Shown piece by piece: positions 42,698 through 50,773 of a DNA stretch of 64,000 nucleotides (position 1 is its first letter; the number at the start of each line of letters is the position of its first letter). The notes under the pieces were generated by a model, which was not told the origin of the DNA, did no database searches, and was given only the letters and a program-made list of their open reading frames with translations. Origin of the DNA: Oscillospiraceae bacterium. GTDB taxonomy: Bacteria > Bacillota > Clostridia > Oscillospirales > Acutalibacteraceae. Made by a program: the position numbers and the translations under genes. The stretch lies in assembly GCA_015065505.1 (NCBI GenBank), contig SVQE01000001.1, positions 1 to 64,000 of the forward strand, in the 5' to 3' direction.

Positions 42698-43786
42698 ATG
42701 GCTTTTGACATTCAGAAATATATGACCCACGGTGTAACAAGGGTTGTTTTTGATTCACTCTGGGCAACTGCAAGAAACTCGAAGGAGCATAAATTTCTTC
42801 GCGATTTTGCCTCTGCTTCAAGAAAGGCTTCAAAGAAAAGATATGCTGCCGAGAAAAAGGGCGAGCATATTCCTCCGTTTCTTATTGCAAGCATAACAAG
42901 CAGCTGCAATCTGCACTGTGCAGGATGCTATTCAAGAAGCAATAACGCCTGCTGCGACAGCGCGCCTGTTGATCAGCTAACGGCGCAGGAATGGAACAAT
43001 GTTTTTGAAGAAGCTGATGAGCTTGGAATAAGCTTTATTCTTCTTGCAGGCGGCGAGCCCCTTATGAGATATGATGTTATCAAGGAGGCTGCAAAGCATA
43101 AAAATATTATGTTCCCGATTTTCACAAACGGAACCTTCCTTCACGAAAAATATCTTGAGGTTTTCGATGAAAACAGAAACCTCATTCCGATTATCAGCAT
43201 TGAAGGCAACGAAAAGATAACCGACGAAAGAAGGGGCGAGGGCGTTTACAAGCAGGTAACCTCGGCAATGCAGAGTATTAAAAACAGGGATATGATATTC
43301 GGCGCTTCGGTAACCGTTACAACTGAAAACATTTACGAGGTTTATTCCGAGGAATTCCTGAACTCGCTTGCTGATATGGGCTGTAAGGCAGTTATATTTG
43401 TTGAATTTGTTCCCGTAACCGAGGAAAGCAAGCATCTTGCACCGGGTGAAAAAGAGCACGAATTTATGGCAAAGGCTGTTAAAAGGCTCAGAAGAACAAA
43501 GCGCAGGATGGTTTATATTGCTTTCCCCGGCGATGAAAAGAGCTCGGGCGGCTGTGTTGCGGCAGGACGCGGCTTCTTCCACATCAATTCCCACGGCGGC
43601 GCAGAGCCCTGTCCGTTTTCACCCTATTCCGATATCAATGTTAAGGATACCTCGCTCAGAGAGGCGCTCAAATCTCCGCTTTTCACTGCAATCCGCGAGC
43701 AGGGGCTTCTTATAGACGACCATATCGGCGGCTGCACCCTTTATATGAACAGGGAAAAGGTTGAAGAAATTGTTAATGCCAAATAG
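42698..43786 (+). CDS. Radical SAM protein of unknown substrate
   Basis: The 362 residues contain the radical SAM cluster motif SSCNLHCAGCYSRS (CxxxCxxC), the SAM-contact GGEP in LLAGGEPLMRYD, and a C-terminal Cys-bearing segment (HGGAEPCPFSPYSD) resembling a truncated SPASM region. The N-terminal 65 residues are basic and helical. It cleaves SAM to a 5'-deoxyadenosyl radical; the substrate is not evident. It is monocistronic with its own promoter, so no partner peptide is implied by position, although two mini-proteins lie 6-8 kb upstream. Confidence 0.85.
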   Translation: MAFDIQKYMTHGVTRVVFDSLWATARNSKEHKFLRDFASASRKASKKRYAAEKKGEHIPPFLIASITSSCNLHCAGCYSRSNNACCDSAPVDQLTAQEWNNVFEEADELGISFILLAGGEPLMRYDVIKEAAKHKNIMFPIFTNGTFLHEKYLEVFDENRNLIPIISIEGNEKITDERRGEGVYKQVTSAMQSIKNRDMIFGASVTVTTENIYEVYSEEFLNSLADMGCKAVIFVEFVPVTEESKHLAPGEKEHEFMAKAVKRLRRTKRRMVYIAFPGDEKSSGGCVAAGRGFFHINSHGGAEPCPFSPYSDINVKDTSLREALKSPLFTAIREQGLLIDDHIGGCTLYMNREKVEEIVNAK

Positions 43787-43798
43787 TTTAGGCTTACT

Positions 43799-43818
43799 GG
43801 GTTCGATTACCTAATGCC
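43799..43818 (-). repeat. Third copy of the GGCATTAGG/TCGAA palindromic motif
   Basis: GGGTTCGATTACCTAATGCC is the complement of the motif at 36959 and 27491, again just past a stop codon. With flanking TAGGC and GCCTA it forms an imperfect hairpin. Confidence 0.5.
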
Positions 43819-43887
43819 TATAGCATTATGCACAAAAACAGACTTTAAATGCGAAAACAATTCTATATCCGAATTTATCCGTTGCCC

Positions 43888-43916
43888 TTGAATAACCTTG
43901 CTTCATAATGTATAAT
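43888..43916 (+). promoter_or_regulatory. Promoter of the purine operon
   Basis: TTGAAT, exactly 17 bp, TATAAT. It is about 172 bp before purE, leaving a long leader. Confidence 0.78.
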
Positions 43917-43922
43917 CTTATC

Positions 43923-44056
43923 GTAGAAAATTTTTGAAGCTAAGCCCACAGGGGAGCAGAGAAAGTTATGAGAGTGATTCAAACAGATTTTTGCATAAAA
44001 ACTGATGAAAATATCAAGCGCATTATTCCGCGTTAGGAATAATGCGCTCTTTTTAT
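43923..44056 (+). promoter_or_regulatory. purE leader RNA with attenuator and possible short ORF
   Basis: The leader folds into TTTGAA/TTCAAA enclosing a GCT-CCC-ACA-GGG-AGC hairpin, then CAG-TTTTT/AAAAA-CTG, and then a perfect 13-bp terminator. A 22-codon frame (43968-44036, beginning MRVIQTDF) runs into the terminator loop. It does not match the purine, PRPP, ZTP or glycine riboswitch consensus as I know them. It may be an attenuator or an independent small RNA. Confidence 0.55.
44017..44056 (+). terminator. Intrinsic terminator within the purE leader
   Basis: AGCGCATTATTCC pairs perfectly with GGAATAATGCGCT around GCGTTA, followed by CTTTTTATT. It lies between the pur promoter and purE, so full operon expression needs readthrough or anti-termination. 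Confidence 0.9.
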
Positions 44057-44088
44057 TATTTAACTGATTCTGATATAGGAGGTTTATT

Positions 44089-44583
44089 ATGAAAAAGATT
44101 GGTATTGTTATGGGCAGTGCAAGCGATATGCCCGTAGTTAAAAAAGCGGCTGATATGCTTTCTTCTTTCGATGTTCCGTTTGAAATGCATATCTATTCTG
44201 CACACAGAACGCCCGATGAGGCGGCTGAGTTTGCAATGAATGCACGCAAAAACGGCTTTGGCTGCATTATTGCTGCAGCAGGCATGGCGGCTCACCTTGC
44301 AGGCGCAATAGCGGCAAGAACAACGCTTCCCGTTATCGGAATTCCGTGCAAATCAAGCGCCTTCGACGGTATGGATGCACTTTTGTCAACTGTTCAGATG
44401 CCTCCGGGAATTCCCGTTGCTACCGTTGCAGTTGACGGCGCGGCAAATGCGGCTCTGCTTGCAATGCAGATACTTGCGGTTGAAGATAGCGAAATTGCCG
44501 CAAAGCTTGACGCAAAGAGAAAAGCAGATGCAGAAAATGTTCTGGCAAAGGATGCCGAACTTTCTGTTGAATATAACAAATAA
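44089..44583 (+). CDS. purE: N5-carboxyaminoimidazole ribonucleotide mutase (class I PurE)
   Basis: The 164 residues carry PurE signatures [21 protein letters not shown] (substrate-binding His), [14 protein letters not shown] and [16 protein letters not shown]. It converts N5-CAIR to CAIR in IMP synthesis. The class I-like motifs mean a PurK partner is expected, but none is in this operon. It is the first gene after the attenuator-like leader, with a GGAGG site, and is followed by purC after 23 bp. Confidence 0.95.
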   Translation: MKKIGIVMGSASDMPVVKKAADMLSSFDVPFEMHIYSAHRTPDEAAEFAMNARKNGFGCIIAAAGMAAHLAGAIAARTTLPVIGIPCKSSAFDGMDALLSTVQMPPGIPVATVAVDGAANAALLAMQILAVEDSEIAAKLDAKRKADAENVLAKDAELSVEYNK

Positions 44584-44606
44584 TTAATTTCAGGGAGGCT
44601 TTTAAA

Positions 44607-45317
44607 ATGGAAAAGAAAGAAATGCTCTATGAGGGCAAGGCAAAAAAGGTTTTTGCAACCGAGGATGAAAACTATGTAATCGTTTCTTATAAGGACGATG
44701 CAACCGCAAACGACGGCGAGAAGAAGGGAACTATTGCAGGTAAGGGCGTTATAAACAACAGAATGTCAAATTACCTTATGCAGCTTCTTGAGAAAAACGG
44801 CGTTCCTTCACATTTTGTTGAAGAGATTAACGATACCGACACCGTTGTTAAAAAGGTTTCAATAGTTCCTCTTGAGGTTATTATCAGAAATATTTCGGCA
44901 GGTCATTTTGCTTCGCGCTACGGCGTTGAAGAGGGCATAGTTTTTGACGAGCCGACTATTGAGTTTTCTTATAAAAACGACGACCTTCACGACCCGCTTC
45001 TGAATGCATACCACGCAATCGCATTAAAGCTTGCAACAAGGGAAGAAATTGAACTCATCAAGTCAATGGCTTTCAAGGTTAATGATGTTTTAAAGGCATA
45101 TTTCAAGGAGCTCGGCGTTACTCTTGTTGACTTCAAGCTTGAATTCGGCAAAACTGCCGACGGAAGCATTGTTCTTGCTGACGAGATTTCACCCGATACC
45201 TGCCGTTTCTGGGACAGCGAAACAGGCGAAAAGCTTGATAAGGACCGCTTCCGCAGAGATATGGGCGGCGTTGAAGATGCATATAAGGAAATGATGAAGA
45301 GAGTTTTCGGAGAATAA
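44607..45317 (+). CDS. purC: SAICAR synthase
   Basis: At 236 residues it has the usual bacterial length, with motifs [24 protein letters not shown]-like [26 protein letters not shown] and [13 protein letters not shown]. It ligates aspartate to CAIR using ATP. GGGAGG precedes the start. Its stop is immediately followed by the first of two near-identical intergenic elements. Confidence 0.96.
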   Translation: MEKKEMLYEGKAKKVFATEDENYVIVSYKDDATANDGEKKGTIAGKGVINNRMSNYLMQLLEKNGVPSHFVEEINDTDTVVKKVSIVPLEVIIRNISAGHFASRYGVEEGIVFDEPTIEFSYKNDDLHDPLLNAYHAIALKLATREEIELIKSMAFKVNDVLKAYFKELGVTLVDFKLEFGKTADGSIVLADEISPDTCRFWDSETGEKLDKDRFRRDMGGVEDAYKEMMKRVFGE

Positions 45318-45470
45318 TTACGAATTACGGTTCGTTTGCGAGCGCTGCCGGTGGCAGATGAAGCGAACAAAAAGAACTGCCGAACGGTCAAAATTTGTCG
45401 GCGCTCCAAGCCGAAACAAATTTTGGGAACCGTTGGTCGAGATTACGAATTGAGAGACCTGCGGTCGGCT
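45318..45470 (+). repeat. Intra-operon repeat element, copy 1 (purC-purF spacer)
   Basis: Starting right after the purC stop, about 150 bp match the element at 48645 almost perfectly. They are identical over more than 110 bases from ACGGTTCGTTTGC to CGTTGGTCGAG. The core is flanked by ATTACGAATT on both sides in the same orientation. Internal stems include GTTCG/CGAAC, TGCC/GGCA, AAATTTGT-CGGC with its complement, and GACC-TGC-GGTC. No gene is visible. The remaining spacer to purF (45471-45540) has degenerate CTCGAAAC-type sequence only. Confidence 0.85.
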
Positions 45471-45552
45471 ATTAAATAATATCGGAGCGAAGCGACCCGA
45501 CAGCTCGGAACTTGAAACTCGAAACGCGAAACTAAAAATAGGAGAACAGACT

Positions 45553-46977
45553 ATGGGCGGATTCTTTGGTGCGGTTGGAAAGGACAGCGTTATATCGGAT
45601 GTTTTTTTCGGAACTGACTACCATTCTCACCTCGGCACAAGGCGCGGCGGTGTTGCTGTTTACGATGAGGAAAAGGGTATTCAGAGAAAAATACACAATA
45701 TAACAAACTCACCTTTCAGAACAAAATTTGAAAACATTTATAACGAAATGGAAGGCACGGCGGCAATCGGCTGTATCAGCGATTACGACCCCCAGCCCCT
45801 TCTCATTCGTTCTTCACTCGGGCTCTATGCGCTTTGTATGATAGGAATTATCACAAATGCGGACGAGCTTATTGATAAGTATTTTAAAAATAACAGCGGT
45901 CAGTTCTGTGCAATGAACGGCGGCGGAGTTAATTCAACGGAGCTTCTTTCTGCGCTTATTAATCAGAAGGAGGATTTTGTTTCGGGAATTAAGTTTGCAC
46001 AGGAGGTTATTGAGGGAACCGCCTCAATTCTGCTTCTTACAAGCAGCGGCAAAATCATTGCGGCGAGGGATAAGCTCGGCAGGCTTCCCGTTATAATCGG
46101 CAAGCGCGACGAAGCGTATTGCGTTTCCTTTGAGGATTTTGCATATAAGAAGCTTGGCTACACCGATGAAAAAGAGCTCGGTCCGGGCGAAATAGTTGAA
46201 ATAACCGCAGACGGCGTAAAACAGCTTGCAGCACCGGGCAAGAAAATGAGAATATGCTCATTTTTATGGAGCTACTACGGCTATCCGACATCATCCTACG
46301 AGGGCGTTAATGTTGAGGTTATGCGCTGCAGAAACGGCGCTGTAATGGCTAAGAACGACGCATTGTGCGGCAATAATTCCACGATTGACTATGTTGGCGG
46401 TGTGCCCGATTCGGGAACCGCGCACGCTATCGGATATGCCAATAAAAGCGGTATTCCTTTTGCAAGGGCGTTTATAAAATACACTCCCACCTGGTCAAGA
46501 AGCTTTATGCCGACGAATCAGAAGGACAGAAACAGAATTGCAAAAATGAAGCTGATTCCCGTTGAGGATTTAATTAAAAACAAGAGTCTGCTCTTTGTTG
46601 ATGATTCAATCGTTCGCGGAACTCAGATGAAAGAAACGGTTGATTTTCTCTATGAGCACGGCGCAAAAGAGGTTCATATAAGAAGCGCGTGCCCTCCGAT
46701 TATGTTCGGCTGTAAGTATCTTAATTTCTCGCGTGCAACAAGCGATATGGAGCTAATTGCAAGGCGCGTTATTATGGAGCTTGAGGGCGAAGAGGGCTTC
46801 AACCACATTGATGAATATATAGACACCAAAACCGAAAGAGGCAGAAAGCTCAGGGATGAAATCTGTAAAAAGCTTCGTTTTGCTTCCCTTGAATTCCAGA
46901 CCCTTGAGGGAATTATTGAAGCTATCGGAATAGACAGAGAATGCCTTTGCACATACTGCTGGGACGGAAAGGAATAA
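45553..46977 (+). CDS. purF: Amidophosphoribosyltransferase-like protein lacking the glutaminase cysteine
   Basis: The 474 residues have the PurF layout. An N-terminal Ntn-type region (about 1-235) is followed by the phosphoribosyltransferase domain with PRPP motif LLFVDDSIVRGTQ and a C-terminal cysteine pair CLCTYCWDGKE like that of iron-sulfur PurF. Residue 2, the catalytic cysteine in normal PurF (MCGIFG), is glycine here (MGGFFGAVG). The first step, PRPP to phosphoribosylamine, may therefore use free ammonia or nitrogen from another subunit, unless a canonical PurF exists elsewhere. AGGAGAA precedes the ATG. Placement in the pur operon supports a purine role. Confidence 0.88.
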   Translation: MGGFFGAVGKDSVISDVFFGTDYHSHLGTRRGGVAVYDEEKGIQRKIHNITNSPFRTKFENIYNEMEGTAAIGCISDYDPQPLLIRSSLGLYALCMIGIITNADELIDKYFKNNSGQFCAMNGGGVNSTELLSALINQKEDFVSGIKFAQEVIEGTASILLLTSSGKIIAARDKLGRLPVIIGKRDEAYCVSFEDFAYKKLGYTDEKELGPGEIVEITADGVKQLAAPGKKMRICSFLWSYYGYPTSSYEGVNVEVMRCRNGAVMAKNDALCGNNSTIDYVGGVPDSGTAHAIGYANKSGIPFARAFIKYTPTWSRSFMPTNQKDRNRIAKMKLIPVEDLIKNKSLLFVDDSIVRGTQMKETVDFLYEHGAKEVHIRSACPPIMFGCKYLNFSRATSDMELIARRVIMELEGEEGFNHIDEYIDTKTERGRKLRDEICKKLRFASLEFQTLEGIIEAIGIDRECLCTYCWDGKE

Positions 46978-46979
46978 TT

Positions 46980-48023
46980 ATGAATTTGGAATCAAGAAGT
47001 GAAAGCTACGCAAAAGCAGGCGTTGATATAACAGCGGGCTACAAGGCTGTTGAGCTTATGAAAAAGCATATTGCAAAAACCGTAACCTCGGGCGTTATGA
47101 GCGGTATCGGGGGCTTCGGCGGACTCTTTGAGCTCGATTTAACGGGAATCAATAAGCCCGTTCTTGTTTCGGGAACGGACGGAGTCGGAACAAAGCTCAA
47201 GCTTGCATTCACAGCCGATAAGCACGACACAATCGGCATAGACTGCGTTGCAATGTGCGTAAACGATATAATCTGCTGCGGAGCAAAACCGCTTTTCTTC
47301 CTTGATTATATTGCCTGCGGAAAGAATTTCCCCGAAAAGATTGCAGAGATTGTTAAGGGCGTTTGCGATGGCTGTGTTCAGTCGGGCGCTTCACTTATCG
47401 GCGGTGAAACGGCGGAGATGCCGGGCTTTTATCCCGAGGATGAATACGACCTTGCAGGCTACTGCACCGGCGTTGTTGACAAGGATAAAATTATTGATAA
47501 CACAAAAATGAGTGAAGGCGATGTTGTTATCGCGCTTCCCTCAAGCGGCGTTCATTCAAACGGCTTTTCACTTGTCAGAAAGGTTTTTGATATTGAAAGC
47601 GAGGATGCAAAAAAGCCCCTTGAAGAGCTTGGCGGAAAGAGCGTTCTTGAAACACTTTTAACCCCGACAAAAATCTATGTTAAGCCGATTTTAGCCCTGC
47701 TTGATGAGGTTGATGTCCGCGCAATTTCGCATATAACGGGCGGCGGATTTTATGAAAACATTCCGCGCAGTATTCCCGATGGATACGGCGTTGTTATTAA
47801 GGAAGAGGATGTTAAGATTCTTCCGATATTCAATCTTATTGAAAAATGCGGAGAAATCAGCAGGCGCGATATGTTTAACACCTTTAATATGGGTGTCGGA
47901 ATGAGCGTTGTTGTTCCTAAGGAGCAGGCTGATAAAGCGCTTGAAATCCTCAAAGCAAACGGCGAAAACGCCTATATTCTCGGCAGGGTTGTTAAAAGCG
48001 ATAAAAAAATAGAACTTATTTAA
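46980..48023 (+). CDS. purM: AIR synthetase (FGAM cyclo-ligase)
   Basis: The protein begins SYAKAGVDITAGYKAVELMK and has VLVSGTDGVGTKLKLA, ATP/FGAM-binding GETAEMPGFY and GGGFYENIPR, all PurM hallmarks. It closes the imidazole ring using ATP. I start at the ATG at 46980 after GGAAAGGAA, three bases past the purF stop. The track's 46941 start lies inside purF. Length 347 aa is standard. Confidence 0.95.
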   Translation: MNLESRSESYAKAGVDITAGYKAVELMKKHIAKTVTSGVMSGIGGFGGLFELDLTGINKPVLVSGTDGVGTKLKLAFTADKHDTIGIDCVAMCVNDIICCGAKPLFFLDYIACGKNFPEKIAEIVKGVCDGCVQSGASLIGGETAEMPGFYPEDEYDLAGYCTGVVDKDKIIDNTKMSEGDVVIALPSSGVHSNGFSLVRKVFDIESEDAKKPLEELGGKSVLETLLTPTKIYVKPILALLDEVDVRAISHITGGGFYENIPRSIPDGYGVVIKEEDVKILPIFNLIEKCGEISRRDMFNTFNMGVGMSVVVPKEQADKALEILKANGENAYILGRVVKSDKKIELI

Positions 48024-48035
48024 TCGGGTGAAGCT

Positions 48036-48644
48036 ATGGAAAAAACAAAAATCGGCGTGCTTGTTTCGGGCGGCGGAACAAATCTTCAGGCGCTTATTGA
48101 TTTTGAAAAAGACGGCGGCTTAAAAAGCGGAAAGCTCAGCCTTGTTATTTCGGATAATCCGAAGGCTTATGCGCTTGAAAGAGCTGAAAAAGCAGGAATA
48201 AAAACCGCGGTTATCTGCAAAATGGACTTTGAAAGCAGAGCGGATTTTGAAAATGCGGTTATAAATGAGCTTGAAGAAAACGGAATTGAGCTTATAATTC
48301 TTGCAGGCTTTATGACAATTCTGAGCGCGAACTTCACAAGCCGATATCCCGAAAGAATAATCAATGTTCACCCCTCGCTTATTCCGTCGTTTTGCGGAAA
48401 GGGCTTCTACGGACTCAAGGTTCACGAAGCGGCGCTCGGCTACGGCGTTAAGGTAACGGGTGCAACGGTTCATTTTGTTAACGAAATACCCGACGGCGGA
48501 AGAATAATTCTTCAGAAAGTCGTTGAGATTGAAGAGGGCGACACACCCGAAATTCTTCAGAAAAGAGTTATGGAGCAGGCGGAGTGGAAAATTCTTCCCG
48601 AGGCTGCTGAGATTGTTTCTGAGTGTATAATGCATAATAAATAA
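48036..48644 (+). CDS. purN: GAR transformylase (10-formyl-THF-dependent)
   Basis: Visible motifs are VLVSGGGTNLQALID (phosphate loop), ILAGFMTILS, NVHPSLIPSF with catalytic Asn/His, and the Asp-containing HFVNEIPDGGRII. It formylates GAR in the third step. The 202-residue length is normal. It starts 12 bp after purM. Its stop abuts the second copy of the intra-operon repeat. Confidence 0.95.
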   Translation: MEKTKIGVLVSGGGTNLQALIDFEKDGGLKSGKLSLVISDNPKAYALERAEKAGIKTAVICKMDFESRADFENAVINELEENGIELIILAGFMTILSANFTSRYPERIINVHPSLIPSFCGKGFYGLKVHEAALGYGVKVTGATVHFVNEIPDGGRIILQKVVEIEEGDTPEILQKRVMEQAEWKILPEAAEIVSECIMHNK

Positions 48645-48797
48645 TTACGAAGTACGGTTCGTTTGCGAGCGCTGCCGGTGGCAGATGAAGCGAACAAAAA
48701 GAACTGCCGAACGGTCAAAATTTGTCGGCGCTCCAAGCCGAAACAAATTTTGGGAACCGTTGGTCGAGAATTACGAATTTAGGGACCTGCGGTCGGC
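48645..48797 (+). repeat. Intra-operon repeat element, copy 2 (purN-purO spacer)
   Basis: Same element and orientation as at 45318, again beginning directly at a stop codon (TAATTACGAA). It has the same stems and ends in the same GACCTGCGGTCGGC unit. Near-identity implies recent duplication or transposition, or strong constraint. Confidence 0.85.
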
Positions 48798-48831
48798 AAT
48801 TATAATATAACTAACTCAAAGGAGAGGTTTT

Positions 48832-49551
48832 ATGAATATTTATGAAATTAAAAAGATAAACGAAGCTGTTGAAGGCAATTCCTATGTTGGAAGAGGAATC
48901 GTCTGCGGTAAGAGCGAAAACGGCGAAAAGGCGGCTGTTGCATATTTCATTATGGGCAGAAGCGCAAACAGCAGAAACAGAGTTTTCAATATGAAGGACG
49001 GCGTTTTATACACCGAGCCCTTCGATGCTTCAAAGGTTGAGGACCCGAGCCTTATTATCTATGCGGCAATGAGAAGGTTTGAAAACAACCTTATTGCAAC
49101 AAACGGCGACCAGACGGATACAATTTACGAGGCACTCAAAGAAAACAAGAGCTTTGAGGATGCGCTTAACACCCGTTGCTTCGAGCCCGATATGCCGAAC
49201 TTCACCCCGAGAATCAGCTCAATGATTACCTTTGGTGAAAATGATTTCAGCTATAAAATGAGCATTCTTAAAAGTATTGATGAAGAGGGAAGCGACTGCG
49301 CAAGATTCACCTTCTCATATCCCTCTAAGGCAGGACTCGGACATTTTATCCACACCTATGTTTGCGACGGAAACCCGATTCCAACCTTCCAGGGTGAGCC
49401 CGAAAGAGTTTTCATTCCCGATGATATTGATGAATTTACAAATGCGCTGTGGAATGCGCTTGATGAAGATAATAAAATATCGCTCTATGTTTGCTACACT
49501 GATTTAAAAACAAAGAGCGAGGAATACAGAATTATTAATAAAAACAACTAA
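48832..49551 (+). CDS. purO: IMP cyclohydrolase, PurO type
   Basis: The 239 residues match the PurO family described first in archaea: GNSYVGRGIVCGKSENG at the start, a YFIMGRSANSRNRVF block, and a central TPRISSMITF segment. It closes FAICAR to IMP, the last step. Most bacteria do this with the N-terminal domain of bifunctional PurH, which is absent here; the transformylase is the next gene. GGAGAGG precedes the ATG. It starts 187 bp after purN across the repeat element. Confidence 0.85.
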   Translation: MNIYEIKKINEAVEGNSYVGRGIVCGKSENGEKAAVAYFIMGRSANSRNRVFNMKDGVLYTEPFDASKVEDPSLIIYAAMRRFENNLIATNGDQTDTIYEALKENKSFEDALNTRCFEPDMPNFTPRISSMITFGENDFSYKMSILKSIDEEGSDCARFTFSYPSKAGLGHFIHTYVCDGNPIPTFQGEPERVFIPDDIDEFTNALWNALDEDNKISLYVCYTDLKTKSEEYRIINKNN

Positions 49552-49563
49552 GAGAGGTGCGTT

Positions 49564-50748
49564 ATGTTAGAATTTGAACTTAAATACGGATGCAATCCGA
49601 ATCAGAAACCTTCTAAAATATATATGGAGGACGGCAGCGAGCTCCCCATTGAAATTCTTGCAGGTAAACCCGGATATATCAACTTCCTTGATGCGTTTAA
49701 TTCGTGGCAGCTTGTAAGCGAGCTCAAAGCCGCTTTGGGTATGCCTGCCGCTGCATCCTTCAAGCATGTAAGCCCAACCTCCGCAGCAATCGGACTTCCC
49801 CTTGACGAAAAGCTTAAGAAGGCTTGCTTCGTTGATGATATTGAAGGTCTTGATGAATCGCCCCTTGCTTGCGCATATGCAAGAGCAAGAGGAACCGACA
49901 GAATGTGTTCCTTCGGCGATTGGGTTGCTCTTTCAGATGTTTGCGATGTAACAACCGCAAAGCTCATTCAGCGCGAGGTTTCAGACGGCGTTATTGCACC
50001 CGGTTACGAGCCCGAGGCACTTGAAATTCTTAAAACAAAGCGTAAGGGTAACTATAATATTGTTAAAATTGACCCGCTCTATGTTCCTGCAGCTCAGGAA
50101 AAGAAGCAGGTTTTCGGCATAACCTTTGAGCAGGGAAGAAACGATTATAAAATCGATAAAAGCGTTCTTTCAAATATCGTAACAGAAAATAAAGACCTTC
50201 CCGAAAGTGCAGCAGCGGACCTTGTTATTGCGCTCATCACTCTTAAATATACTCAGTCAAACTCTGTTTGCTATGCATATAAAGGACAGGCTATCGGCGT
50301 CGGCGCAGGTCAGCAGTCAAGAATTCACTGCACACGCCTTGCAGGAACAAAGGCTGACACCTGGTTCCTCCGCCAGAGCGACAAGGTTTTAAATCTTCCG
50401 TTTAAAGAGGATATCAGCCGTCCCGAAAGAGATAATGCAATAGACGGCTACATCAACCAGAATGAAGAGGATGTTTGCTCCGACGGCGTATGGCAGAGAT
50501 ATTTCACCTCTCAGCCCGAGCCCTTCACCAAGGAAGAGCAGAGAGCATATCTTGACACTCTTGATAATGTTGCTCTCGGTTCGGATGCATTCTTCCCGTT
50601 TGATGATAACATTATGCGTGCAAGAGCAAGCGGCGTTAAATATGTTGCAGAGCCGGGCGGCTCAATCCGCGATGGCGTTGTTATTGAACGCGCCGACAAG
50701 CTCGGAATGGTTATGGCATTCACGGGAATGCGTTTATTCCACCACTAA
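49564..50748 (+). CDS. purV: Stand-alone AICAR transformylase
   Basis: This 394-residue protein corresponds to only the AICARFT half of PurH. Motifs are ELKYGCNPNQKPSKIYM, ASFKHVSPTSAAIG with the catalytic Lys-His, QGIGVGAGQQSRIHC-like AIGVGAGQQSRIHCTR, and DAFFPFDDN. It formylates AICAR to FAICAR. No MGS-like cyclohydrolase domain is fused; PurO supplies that step 12 bp upstream. Often annotated purH; purV is used for the separate transformylase. Confidence 0.9.
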   Translation: MLEFELKYGCNPNQKPSKIYMEDGSELPIEILAGKPGYINFLDAFNSWQLVSELKAALGMPAAASFKHVSPTSAAIGLPLDEKLKKACFVDDIEGLDESPLACAYARARGTDRMCSFGDWVALSDVCDVTTAKLIQREVSDGVIAPGYEPEALEILKTKRKGNYNIVKIDPLYVPAAQEKKQVFGITFEQGRNDYKIDKSVLSNIVTENKDLPESAAADLVIALITLKYTQSNSVCYAYKGQAIGVGAGQQSRIHCTRLAGTKADTWFLRQSDKVLNLPFKEDISRPERDNAIDGYINQNEEDVCSDGVWQRYFTSQPEPFTKEEQRAYLDTLDNVALGSDAFFPFDDNIMRARASGVKYVAEPGGSIRDGVVIERADKLGMVMAFTGMRLFHH

Positions 50749-50773
50749 TTAAAGATAAATGAGGTATAAACCC

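Noticed and set aside
43923-44056. Purine, PRPP or ZTP riboswitch before purE
   Set aside because: The conserved cores of these families as I know them are not present; kept only as an unassigned leader.
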